From NCBI GenBank assembly GCA_937910785.1, contig CALDLG010000070.1, positions 1 through 17,096 on the forward strand: a stretch of 17,096 nucleotides of DNA, read 5' to 3'. Each line of letters begins with the position of its first letter. The first letter of the stretch is position 1. The position numbers and the translations under genes are program-made. The notes below the pieces were generated by a model. That model had not been told where the DNA came from. It made no database searches and saw only the letters and a list, made by a program, of their open reading frames with translations. The DNA comes from an uncultured Lachnospiraceae bacterium (GTDB lineage Bacteria; Bacillota; Clostridia; Lachnospirales; Lachnospiraceae). Positions 1 to 6,684 of the stretch are shown here, piece after piece.

Positions 1-1452
1 GCTTATATGTCGGGTATCGTGGATAAATACGATTCCGCTTTAAGCAGCACGGCCGGAAGAACCGTTACCCTGAGTTTCTTCGATCAGCAGGGGTATTCTT
101 ATGTTGCAAAATTCAGTATCCACAGCCTTGGCAGCGCGGGACAGTATTACGTGCAGCTGGATGATATTCTGAACGAAAAGGGAGATTCCATCGCGAAGGA
201 ATACGGCGTGAACAACATTAATGAGATCGCAACCTTTGGCGCACAGGAGACGATTGAAGAGACGACGCTGTATCAGCTGCTCGATACGGCGACATATGAT
301 CCCGCTACCGGGGAATATTCCATGAAATATGTTCCGGGAAACATTCTGGACGGTTATATGACAAACCAGCTGATCAATGCGGCTTCCAAGACGGAGATCG
401 TCGATCCTGGAACCGTGGCGGTAGGGGATGAGGTAACCGTTACGGGAACCGTAAAATTAACCAAGAAAGAGCTGCAGGCGGAGAATTTCAACCTGATCTA
501 TGCGGTTGATCCGGATTCTCCGACCGGAGAATACTGTTATTTCGGAACAATAGAGGATGCTAATGGAAATAAAACAACAACGAAGCTGGATCCGGCTGAT
601 TTGAAGAACTGGACGGCAGTGCTGGAAAGATCTTTCGAGGGCGTTAACATAACAAATATCAAGGTGAATACCGACGGTACGGTCGAGATGGATTTCGAAC
701 AGAAATTCAAGGCCACCAAGGCAGGAACCTATGATGCGGCGGAGGGATACTTCGTCGGTGAGAAGATCGATCAGCTCGAAGCATATGGTCTGACCAATGA
801 GAACGAGAATACACAGTATACTGTGGAAACGGTAGCGCCGGACGGTCAGGCGCAGATCACCAAGAAGTTTACCTATACCGGAAATCGTCTTGTATATGAG
901 ACGGAGAAAGGTCTTTTCTCCTACATCGGCGCTCCGGAGAGGGATTCCGCGGTACTTGGCTTTAACGGAAGCGTAACCAACAGACAGGGTGAGGTTATTG
1001 ATTTGTCGCGCTTTACGAACATTGACATTGATTTCTCCTTATCCAAGAATTACAATAACGGAGGCTCCTCAACCGCAACTATGCTGTCCGGAGATAAAGA
1101 GGGCAATAACTTCGGTACCGGTCGGAAAGAAGGGAAGATGTCGGGTATTGAGGTAGCGCAGGACGGTAAGATTACGGCTTATTATGATAACAGCTGTTCC
1201 AGACTGTTAGGACAGATTGCGGTGGCGAATTTCGCGAACCCGTCCGGTCTTTCCAAGCAGGGCGATAACCTGTATTCGGCAACGTCAAACTCCGGTGAGT
1301 TCGACGGCATCGGTAAGGATATTACGGCGGATGACGGATACATGACAAGCGGCGTTCTGGAAATGAGTAATGTCGATCTTTCACAGGAGTTTACGGAGAT
1401 GATTACGACACAGCGTGGATTCTTCAGACAGCTTGTTAGAGGAACTTGTTAA
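1..1452 (+). CDS. flgE: Flagellar hook protein FlgE, 5' partial, with disrupted C-terminus
   Basis: FlgE is the hook subunit, exported through the flagellar type III gate and polymerised outside the cell as the universal joint between rod and filament. The frame is open from base 1 (GCT TAT before the first ATG at 7), so the N-terminal D0 helix lies outside the window. The visible part holds the variable D1/D2 region and then the conserved FlgE tail: GQIAVANFANPSGL (about residues 404-417), GDNLYSATSNSG and VDLSQEFTEMITTQRGF. The family normally continues with about 20 more residues ending in a conserved LVNLKR helix. Here the frame instead runs into FFRQLVRGTC and a stop at 1450-1452. The expected ending is present one base out of register and closes at 1463-1465. 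The product as read would lack most of the C-terminal D0 helix, which is needed for hook assembly. The identity is sure. Whether the lesion is biological or a sequence error cannot be told from here. Confidence 0.93.
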   Translation, partial: AYMSGIVDKYDSALSSTAGRTVTLSFFDQQGYSYVAKFSIHSLGSAGQYYVQLDDILNEKGDSIAKEYGVNNINEIATFGAQETIEETTLYQLLDTATYDPATGEYSMKYVPGNILDGYMTNQLINAASKTEIVDPGTVAVGDEVTVTGTVKLTKKELQAENFNLIYAVDPDSPTGEYCYFGTIEDANGNKTTTKLDPADLKNWTAVLERSFEGVNITNIKVNTDGTVEMDFEQKFKATKAGTYDAAEGYFVGEKIDQLEAYGLTNENENTQYTVETVAPDGQAQITKKFTYTGNRLVYETEKGLFSYIGAPERDSAVLGFNGSVTNRQGEVIDLSRFTNIDIDFSLSKNYNNGGSSTATMLSGDKEGNNFGTGRKEGKMSGIEVAQDGKITAYYDNSCSRLLGQIAVANFANPSGLSKQGDNLYSATSNSGEFDGIGKDITADDGYMTSGVLEMSNVDLSQEFTEMITTQRGFFRQLVRGTC

Positions 1453-1465
1453 CCTGAAACGATAG
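1418..1465 (+). other. Out-of-frame remnant of the FlgE C-terminal helix
   Basis: Reading from 1418 in the +1 frame relative to flgE gives DSSDSLLEELVNLKR followed by TAG at 1463-1465. This is the expected end of a clostridial FlgE, after the usual QANSRTIT-like segment. That intermediate segment, about eight codons after RGF, is missing. A deletion of roughly 26 bases near 1417-1423 would explain both the gap and the frame change. The size is inferred from the family pattern, not observed. Confidence 0.8.
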
Positions 1466-1487
1466 TTACCTGAAAATAATTCTGAAA

Positions 1488-1515
1488 GAAAGAGGAACTT
1501 TTGGGTTCCTCTTTC
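1488..1515 (+). other. Perfect 11-bp inverted repeat (RNA hairpin) after flgE
   Basis: GAAAGAGGAAC (1488-1498) pairs perfectly with GTTCCTCTTTC (1505-1515) around a 6-base TTTTGG loop. It lies 22 bases after the restored flgE stop and 40 bases before flbD. No T-run follows the 3' arm, so it does not look like a standard intrinsic terminator. It could be a partial attenuator or a 3'-end stabiliser that raises the yield of the abundant hook mRNA relative to downstream genes. The structure is plain in the sequence; the role is inference. Confidence 0.7.
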
Positions 1516-1534
1516 ACCTGTTATGTGTTAGAAT
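1506..1534 (+). promoter_or_regulatory. Weak candidate extended -10 promoter before flbD
   Basis: TGTTAGAAT at 1526-1534 fits an extended -10 element (TGn plus TAGAAT). The matching -35 position, 17 bases upstream at 1506-1511 (TTCCTC), is poor and lies inside the hairpin's 3' arm. A start about 7 bases downstream would give a leader of roughly 15 bases before flbD. This is weak evidence on its own. Confidence 0.25.
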
Positions 1535-1555
1535 AGGTAGAAGGGTGTGGTATAA

Positions 1556-1741
1556 ATGGTTGAAGTGACGAAAATCAATGGCGTCAAAGTTTTAATTAAT
1601 CCTGATTTACTGGAGCTTGTTGAGGAGACTCCCGACACTGTTCTTTCTTTTACAACAGGGCGTAAAATTATTGTAAAAGAAAGTAGACAAGAAGTTAAAA
1701 ATTTAGTAAAATCGTATAGAAAGGATATTTTTGCAGATTAA
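1556..1741 (+). CDS. flbD: Flagellar protein FlbD
   Basis: This is a 61-residue protein of the small FlbD family found between hook genes and motA in many Firmicutes and spirochaetes. Its molecular role is not well defined, but it is consistently part of flagellar operons. The family signature is visible: a start with V-x-V-T-K-I-N-G, then INPDLLELVEETPDTVLSF, and a turn TTGRKIIVKES before a basic C-terminal helix. There is no membrane segment or signal peptide, so the product is probably cytoplasmic. The ATG at 1556 follows a GAAGGGTG-like ribosome binding site. The gene and the first part of motA are visibly more AT-rich than the rest of the operon. The start and family are secure; the function is unknown. 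Confidence 0.9.
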   Translation: MVEVTKINGVKVLINPDLLELVEETPDTVLSFTTGRKIIVKESRQEVKNLVKSYRKDIFAD

Positions 1742-1771
1742 TGTAAATTTGTGTAAACAGGTGATACCGAT

Positions 1772-2581
1772 ATGGATTTAGCGTCAATTTTGGGTTTGGT
1801 AATTTGTTTTGTATTGGTTGTATTCGGAATTGTATTTGATAAGACTGCCGGAGTTAACTTTGGAGCGATTATTAACTTTTTGGATGTGCCGTCGGCACTG
1901 ATTACGTTTGGCGGTTCTTTCTGCTGTATTCTTGCGAGTAACACGCTGAGCAGTTATGCGGCGGGTTTAAAAAGTATTGCATTGATTTTCAAGTCTTCCG
2001 CAATGGATGTACCGGAGATCATCCGCAAGATCATTGATCTGTCCAATGTGGCCCGTAAAGAAGGTCTGCTTTCTCTGGAAGAAGCGGCGAGCGATATTGA
2101 TGATCCTTTCTTAAAGAAAGGGATTCTTCTGGTTGTCGATGGTACGGACCCGGAGCTTGTGCGTGCGATCATGGAGACGGAGCTTGTCAGCGTGGAAGGA
2201 AGGCATAAGGAGAAAATTGGATTCTGGGAGGATCTGGGAGCCATGGGTCCTGCATGGGGTATGATCGGTACCCTGATCGGTCTGATCAACATGCTTCAGG
2301 CGATGGATGATCCGTCTGCGATCGGTCCGGCTATGGCGGTCGCCCTCATCACAACATTGTACGGTTCCATTCTGGCTAACTGGATCTGCGCGCCGGTAGC
2401 GAGCAAGCTCAAGAGCAAGAATGCGGACGAGATGATGGTAAAGGAAATTGAAATAGAAGGTCTTCTGTCGATTCAGGCAGGAGAGAATCCGCGTGTTATA
2501 GAAGAAAAACTGAAATCCTTCCTTGCGCCGAAGGACAGAGGCAATAGTGAAGAAGAAGGCGGAGGTGAAATGGATGGCTAA
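1772..2581 (+). CDS. motA: Flagellar motor stator protein MotA
   Basis: MotA (269 residues) is the five-copy stator subunit that surrounds a MotB dimer, conducts ions and turns against the rotor. Two membrane segments lie near the N-terminus (about residues 3-20 and 33-55). A charged cytoplasmic loop follows, with DPFLKKGILLVVDGTDPELV. Then comes the signature pair of segments 3 and 4: GPAWGMIGTLIGLINML (around 159-175) and AMAVALITTLYGSILANW. The proline at about 160 matches the conserved channel proline of the family. The C-terminal tail is acidic and Gly-rich. The start at 1772 follows AGGTG (1759-1763), 30 bases after flbD. The end overlaps motB by 8 bases, consistent with coupled translation of the stator pair. 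Whether H+ or Na+ is used cannot be decided from sequence by eye. Confidence 0.96.
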   Translation: MDLASILGLVICFVLVVFGIVFDKTAGVNFGAIINFLDVPSALITFGGSFCCILASNTLSSYAAGLKSIALIFKSSAMDVPEIIRKIIDLSNVARKEGLLSLEEAASDIDDPFLKKGILLVVDGTDPELVRAIMETELVSVEGRHKEKIGFWEDLGAMGPAWGMIGTLIGLINMLQAMDDPSAIGPAMAVALITTLYGSILANWICAPVASKLKSKNADEMMVKEIEIEGLLSIQAGENPRVIEEKLKSFLAPKDRGNSEEEGGGEMDG

Positions 2582-3392
2582 GAGGAAGCCTGATGAAGTA
2601 AAACCAGGTGCACCCGCGTGGCAGTCTACATTTGCCGATTTGATGAATCTGCTGCTTTGCTTCTTCGTTTTGCTGTTTTCCATGTCAACCGTTGATGCGC
2701 AGAAATTCGAAATGATTGCGGCATCCTTTAATCAGACTTTCAGTATTTTCACGGCCGGCGCGACGGCGATCGGAGACGGGGTCCTGATCAGCAACGGTGT
2801 GAGCCAGCTGAATGAGCTGGACCAGTACATCAACAGCACCGGTAAAATGGATAACGGTGAGGTTGTTTCGGAGGATGTGGCGGAAGCGGTCGCGGAAGCA
2901 ATGGAAGCGATCGAACAGGCTCAGATGGAGGAATCCGAGCAGATGGCCGAGATGGTTCAGGAGGCCGTGGAAGAGAGAAATCTGGATAAGGAAATAGATG
3001 TCGAGTTTACGGCACAGTATGTACAGCTTACCCTGAAGGGCTCCCTGCTTTTCGATTCGGGAAGCACGGAATTAAAAGAAGGGGCGAAGGAAGTCCTGAA
3101 TCAGGTGGGCGTCATTCTGGAACGATACGCCGGAAGCACGATTGAAATTGAAGGGCATACGGATAATGTGCCGATGTCCGGCGCAAAATATTCCAATAAT
3201 GATGAATTGAGTTCCGGCCGAGCATTATCGGTATTCAACTATTTGATAGAGACTACAAATCTTGATCCGGCAACGATAAAACATTCCGGACGCGGAGAAT
3301 ATGTTCCGGTAGCGGATAATTCGACCGCCGAGGGAAGAACGATGAACAGACGGGTTGAGATTCGAATATATAATTCGCTGAGTTCCTACTGA
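2574..3392 (+). CDS. motB: Flagellar motor stator protein MotB
   Basis: MotB (272 residues) anchors the stator to peptidoglycan and carries the ion-binding aspartate. After a short basic tail, a single membrane helix (about residues 20-40) begins FADLMNLLLCFFVLLFSMS; Asp22 is the expected ion-carrying residue. Residues 100-140 form an unusually Glu-rich stretch predicted to be helical. The C-terminal OmpA-like domain shows LFDSGSTELK, IEGHTDNVP, LSSGRALSV and NRRVEIRI, the peptidoglycan-binding motifs. I chose ATG 2574 over an upstream in-frame TTG at 2523. GGAGG at 2561-2565 is spaced 8 bases from 2574, and the family starts just before the PGAPAW motif. It overlaps the motA stop, which suggests translational coupling. 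Confidence 0.95.
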   Translation: MAKRKPDEVKPGAPAWQSTFADLMNLLLCFFVLLFSMSTVDAQKFEMIAASFNQTFSIFTAGATAIGDGVLISNGVSQLNELDQYINSTGKMDNGEVVSEDVAEAVAEAMEAIEQAQMEESEQMAEMVQEAVEERNLDKEIDVEFTAQYVQLTLKGSLLFDSGSTELKEGAKEVLNQVGVILERYAGSTIEIEGHTDNVPMSGAKYSNNDELSSGRALSVFNYLIETTNLDPATIKHSGRGEYVPVADNSTAEGRTMNRRVEIRIYNSLSSY

Positions 3393-3399
3393 TTGTGGT

Positions 3400-3428
3400 T
3401 TGACAGACGGGAATAAGGTGAATATTAA
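3400..3428 (+). promoter_or_regulatory. Candidate SigA-type promoter before fliL
   Basis: A perfect TTGACA (3400-3405) stands 17 bases ahead of TATTAA (3423-3428) in the 57-base motB-fliL gap. The -10 matches the consensus at four of six positions. Transcription would start a few bases before the GGGGAGG ribosome binding site, giving a very short leader to fliL. The spacing is ideal, but chance matches of this quality occur. It might feed extra transcript to fliL and the switch genes. Confidence 0.4.
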
Positions 3429-3449
3429 TAAAGGGGAGGAACATCCGTA

Positions 3450-3962
3450 ATGAAAAAGAATTTAATTTCTGTTATTATACTGGCATTATTGGTCGTAAAT
3501 ATCGTCCTGACGGCTATCATGATGTTCAGTGTAACAAGTGCGTCCAGAAAAACGGCGGCATTGGTCGACAATATAGCGACCGCGCTGAATCTGGAGCTGA
3601 CCGCTCAGACCGGGGAGACGGAGACCATTGTACCGATGGAGGATATTGCAGTATATGCGATTCCGGAATCTATGACAATTTCTCTGAAAAAGGGTGAGGA
3701 CGGAGCGGATCATTATTGTCTCGTTTCCGTAAGCTTTTCCATCAATACGAAATCGGATGGCTATAAAAAGTACGGTTCCGATCTGACACCGCAGCAGTCG
3801 CTGATCATGGATAAGGTCAATGAGGTTTTCGGCCGGTATACGATGGAAGAGGCGAGAGAGAACGAGGAGCAGATCAAGAAGGAAATCATCGAAGGCGTAC
3901 AGCAGATGTTTGATTCCGATTTCATATTCAATGTCTCATTCAGCAGTATTATGTACTCATAG
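3450..3962 (+). CDS. fliL: Flagellar basal body-associated protein FliL
   Basis: FliL-type proteins are single-pass inner-membrane proteins that ring the stator and support torque. This 170-residue protein has a short basic N-terminus (KKN), one membrane helix at about residues 5-28, an extracytoplasmic alpha/beta domain and a C-terminal end FNVSFSSIMYS. This tail resembles the FliL tails I recall from Lachnospiraceae. The region between MotB and FliM is the standard place for fliL. A strong GGGGAGG ribosome binding site precedes ATG 3450. Similarity to the proteobacterial FliL is low by eye, so the name rests on topology, C-terminal pattern and position together. Confidence 0.85.
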   Translation: MKKNLISVIILALLVVNIVLTAIMMFSVTSASRKTAALVDNIATALNLELTAQTGETETIVPMEDIAVYAIPESMTISLKKGEDGADHYCLVSVSFSINTKSDGYKKYGSDLTPQQSLIMDKVNEVFGRYTMEEARENEEQIKKEIIEGVQQMFDSDFIFNVSFSSIMYS

Positions 3963-4014
3963 CCCTGTACGTATATATTGAATAAAATATATTATCAAGG
4001 GGAGGTGAGTTTTC

Positions 4015-4998
4015 GTGGGCGAGGTACTGTCTCAAAGTGAGATTGATAATTTGCTCGCTGCGCTCAGCAGCGGTGAAGTAGATGCGGATCAAATGCAGGA
4101 TTCGAAGGATAAGCAGGTCAAGAACTACGATTTTAAACGACCTACGAAATTCTCTAAAGAGCATCTCCGCACGTTGGAAATTATTTTTGAACATTACGGA
4201 AGACTGCTGTCAACCAGTCTGCCGGTTTACCTTAGAAAGAATATACAGGTAGTCGTGACGAGTTCGGAGACGGTCATTTTTTCGGAATTCAGCAATGCGC
4301 TTTCTAATCCGCTGATTTTGGGAATTGTTGATTTCCAACCGTTAGGAGGAACGATTCTGGTAGAGCTGGCATCGAATCTTGGTTTTGCAATGATAGACAG
4401 GATGTTGGGCGGACATGGAGATCCGCTTGAGAAAAACAGGGAATTTTCCGAGATCGAGATGACGATTATCGAGAAAATGATGGTAATCTGCATGCAGCTT
4501 ATGAGGGAACCCTGGAAAAATGTAGTGGATATCAATCCTGTTCTGGAACGGATCGAGACGAACTCTCAGTTCGCGCAGATCATAGCGCCGAACGATATGA
4601 TAGCGATCGTTACGCTGAGTATCAAAATAGGTGATGTAGAAGGATTGATGAATGTCTGCCTGCCGTTTTTTACGCTGGAAAGCGTTATGGATAAACTGAA
4701 TACCAAGTTCTGGTATGCCAATATGCAGGAGCAGGATGAAGAAGAATATGACGAATATATCGAAGCATTATTACGAAGGGTGGATGTTCCGGTCAAAGCC
4801 GTTCTGGGAAGAAGCAGAATCAGCGTAACGGATTTCGTCAATTTACAGCGCGGCGATATCATAAGACTGGATACAAATGTGGATAATGATTTGAATGTAT
4901 ATGTCGGAAATATAAAGAAATTTACCGCCTTACCGGGTTCTAATAAAGATAAATATGCTGTCAGGGTAACGTCGGTATTTAGAGAGGGGGAGGAATAG
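4015..4998 (+). CDS. fliM: Flagellar motor switch protein FliM
   Basis: FliM (327 residues) is the middle part of the rotor switch (C-ring). CheY-P docks on its N-terminus and changes rotation direction. The N-terminal docking motif LSQSEIDNLLAAL is present at residues 5-17. The CheC-like middle domain contains YGRLLSTSLP and the conserved GGHG (the GGxG motif that contacts FliG) within MLGGHGDPLEK. The C-terminal SpoA domain (about residues 240-325) includes LGRSRISVTDFVNLQRGDIIRLD. The gene uses a GTG start at 4015. The ribosome binding site GGGGAGGTG ends 7 bases before it, and no upstream in-frame alternative is credible. fliY begins 4 bases after its stop, so the two switch proteins are probably translated together. 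Confidence 0.97.
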   Translation: MGEVLSQSEIDNLLAALSSGEVDADQMQDSKDKQVKNYDFKRPTKFSKEHLRTLEIIFEHYGRLLSTSLPVYLRKNIQVVVTSSETVIFSEFSNALSNPLILGIVDFQPLGGTILVELASNLGFAMIDRMLGGHGDPLEKNREFSEIEMTIIEKMMVICMQLMREPWKNVVDINPVLERIETNSQFAQIIAPNDMIAIVTLSIKIGDVEGLMNVCLPFFTLESVMDKLNTKFWYANMQEQDEEEYDEYIEALLRRVDVPVKAVLGRSRISVTDFVNLQRGDIIRLDTNVDNDLNVYVGNIKKFTALPGSNKDKYAVRVTSVFREGEE

Positions 4999-5002
4999 AA
5001 GC

Positions 5003-6247
5003 ATGGACGGAGGAATGTTATCACAGGATGAAATAAATGCCCTGTTAAACGGCGGCGGTGCGTCTGATAGCGGTGATGATGCTGCAGGAAGTAACGTTGA
5101 AATAGATGAGTCACTGATTTCCGAAATCGAAAGAGATGCGATCGGAGAGGTTGCCAATATCAGTATGGGCTCTTCCGCCACAACATTATTTTCTCTTGTT
5201 AATCAGAAGGTAAATATTACGACACCTGTCGTAAGTCTGGCAAGATGGGAAAACGTATTGACAGAGTATGAAAGGCCATGCGTATTTATTCAGATCAAGT
5301 ATACGGTTGGTCTGGATGGTTCCAATATTCTGATTTTAAAGGAGCATGATGTTAAGGTAATCACTGACCTGATGATGGGCGGTGATGGCAGTAATACAGA
5401 GGGAGAGCTGGGAGAGCTTCATTTAAGCGCCATATCCGAAGCGATGAACCAGATGATGGGTTCTGCCGCTACTTCTCTTTCTACGATGCTTGGCAAGATG
5501 ATCGATATCAGTCCCCCGGAAGCGAGTCTGGTGGATCTGACGGAATTCAAGGAAGGCGGCGATATTGCAGAATTTCTGGCAGGAACCTTTGTAAAAATTG
5601 CGTTCCGCATGCAGATTTCGGAGCTTGTGGATTCCACGATCATGCAGTTATATCCGATTGAATTCGCGAAAGAGCTTTGCAGTACATTCCTTGGCTCTCA
5701 GCTCGGCGATTCAGCCCCGGCACCCGCAGCATCGGCTCCGGCGCCTGCACCGGCTCCGGAAGCACCACAGGCAGGAATGCCGCAGATGGATATGAGTCAG
5801 ATGCAGATGGGAATGCCGCAGATGGATATGAGCCAGATGCAGATGGGAATGGGAATGCCGCAGATGCAGATGGGAATGGGAATGCCTCAAATGCAGATGG
5901 GAATGGGAATGCCCCAGATGCAGATGATGCCTCAGATGCAGATGCAGCCTAATATGAGCATCCAGCCGGCACAATTCCAGAACTTCGCGGGAGAATTCAA
6001 TCCGATGCAGCCACAGGAGAACATCGATCTGATCAAGGATGTTCCGTTGGAGGTTACGGTAGAGCTGGGAAGAACATCCAAGTCCATATCGGATATTCTG
6101 GATTTTGCACCCGGAACGATTATTGAGCTCGATAAAATTGCCGGTGAGCCGATTGATGTGCTGGTCAATGGCAAATTCGTGGCAAAGGGTGAGGTTGTTG
6201 TAATCGAAGAAAGCTTTGGTGTTAGAGTAACCGAAATCATTAAATAG
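5003..6247 (+). CDS. fliY: Flagellar motor switch phosphatase FliY (FliN-type)
   Basis: FliY (414 residues) replaces FliN in Firmicutes. It completes the C-ring and dephosphorylates CheY-P. The parts run in order. Residues 5-15 form a CheY-binding motif (MLSQDEINALL). A CheC-like domain follows with two complete phosphatase motifs: D45-x3-E49-x2-N52-x22-P75 and S142-x3-E146-x2-N149-x22-P172. An Ala/Pro linker (about 236-258) leads to a Met-rich tandem repeat at 259-316. Finally a SpoA/FliN domain (about 335-413) contains VELGRTSKSISDIL and GEVVVIEESFGVRVTEI. ATG 5003 is preferred over ATG 5015 because GGGGGAGG (4986-4993) is well spaced only for the first. Intact motifs mean it is probably an active phosphatase. 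The repeat is the odd part; typical linkers are shorter or less biased. Confidence 0.96.
   Translation: MDGGMLSQDEINALLNGGGASDSGDDAAGSNVEIDESLISEIERDAIGEVANISMGSSATTLFSLVNQKVNITTPVVSLARWENVLTEYERPCVFIQIKYTVGLDGSNILILKEHDVKVITDLMMGGDGSNTEGELGELHLSAISEAMNQMMGSAATSLSTMLGKMIDISPPEASLVDLTEFKEGGDIAEFLAGTFVKIAFRMQISELVDSTIMQLYPIEFAKELCSTFLGSQLGDSAPAPAASAPAPAPAPEAPQAGMPQMDMSQMQMGMPQMDMSQMQMGMGMPQMQMGMGMPQMQMGMGMPQMQMMPQMQMQPNMSIQPAQFQNFAGEFNPMQPQENIDLIKDVPLEVTVELGRTSKSISDILDFAPGTIIELDKIAGEPIDVLVNGKFVAKGEVVVIEESFGVRVTEIIK
5777..5950 (+). repeat. Met-rich tandem repeat coding FliY residues 259-316
   Basis: The DNA holds two near-identical 36-base units (protein MPQMDMSQMQMG twice). Three 27-base units based on GMPQMQMGM follow, with the last degenerating into two MPQMQM hexapeptides. 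Twenty-five of 58 residues are methionine, and the rest are almost only Pro, Gln, Gly, Asp and Ser. Synonymous differences between units (ccg, cct, ccc; cag, caa) show that the repeat is not wholly recent. Confidence 0.95.
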
Positions 6248-6321
6248 TAATACTGGATAATGATACTGGAAAGTGGTACTATTAAACTGGGATATAAAAT
6301 ATATAATAGGAGAAAAAGAGA

Positions 6322-6684
6322 ATGGCAAAGAATATTTTAGTATGTGATGATGCAGCATTCATGCGTATGATGATCAAGGATATCCTGACAAAGAACGGAT
6401 ACAATGTGGCAGGAGAAGCTGAGAATGGTGCCAAGGCAGTCGAAAAGTATAACGAACTGAAACCCGATCTTGTACTGATGGACATCACAATGCCTGAAAT
6501 GGATGGTATCCAGGCCCTGAAGAAGATTAAAGAGGGTGATCCGGGAGCAATGGTCATCATGTGTTCTGCGATGGGACAGCAGGCGATGGTTATCGAGTCT
6601 ATTCAGTCAGGTGCCAAAGACTTCATTGTTAAGCCGTTCCAGGCTGATCGTGTATTGGAAGCAGTGAAGAAAGTAGTGGGTTAA
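6322..6684 (+). CDS. cheY: Chemotaxis response regulator CheY
   Basis: This is a stand-alone receiver domain of 120 residues. CheA phosphorylates it, and it then binds the N-terminal motifs of FliM and FliY to switch motor rotation. All receiver landmarks are present: the acidic pair Asp9/Asp10, the phospho-acceptor Asp54 in LVLMDITMPEMDG, Ser82 at the Thr/Ser switch position and Lys104 in IVKPF. There is no output domain. The AGGAG at 6308-6312 is 9 bases before ATG 6322. The 74-base gap upstream is AT-rich, with two copies of ATACTGGA (6250-6257 and 6263-6270), but I see no convincing promoter. The position directly after its predicted phosphatase gene fliY is usual for clostridia. The stop codon directly abuts the fliO start. 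Confidence 0.97.
   Translation: MAKNILVCDDAAFMRMMIKDILTKNGYNVAGEAENGAKAVEKYNELKPDLVLMDITMPEMDGIQALKKIKEGDPGAMVIMCSAMGQQAMVIESIQSGAKDFIVKPFQADRVLEAVKKVVG

Noticed and set aside
2523..2573. A longer MotB start at TTG 2523.
   Set aside because: It has no good ribosome binding site and would overlap motA by 59 bases. ATG 2574 has GGAGG at 8 bases and fits family length.
5777..5950. The repeats as a possible CRISPR array.
   Set aside because: Units are directly adjacent with no spacers, in frame with fliY, and explained by a coding repeat.
5677..5952. A 91-codon frame overlapping fliY that encodes DADGNGN-like repeats resembling calcium-binding motifs.
   Set aside because: It is the shifted reading of the Met-rich tandem repeat, lies wholly inside fliY, and has no ribosome binding site or independent support.
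6293..6307. TATAAA and TATAAT in front of cheY as a promoter -10.
   Set aside because: No acceptable -35 lies 16-18 bases upstream, and TATAAT at 6302-6307 would put the start at or after the ribosome binding site.
5711..6358. A 215-codon minus-strand frame with His/Leu repeats.
   Set aside because: It is the complement of the same fliY repeat; low-complexity repeats keep several frames open. No promoter or ribosome binding site was seen.
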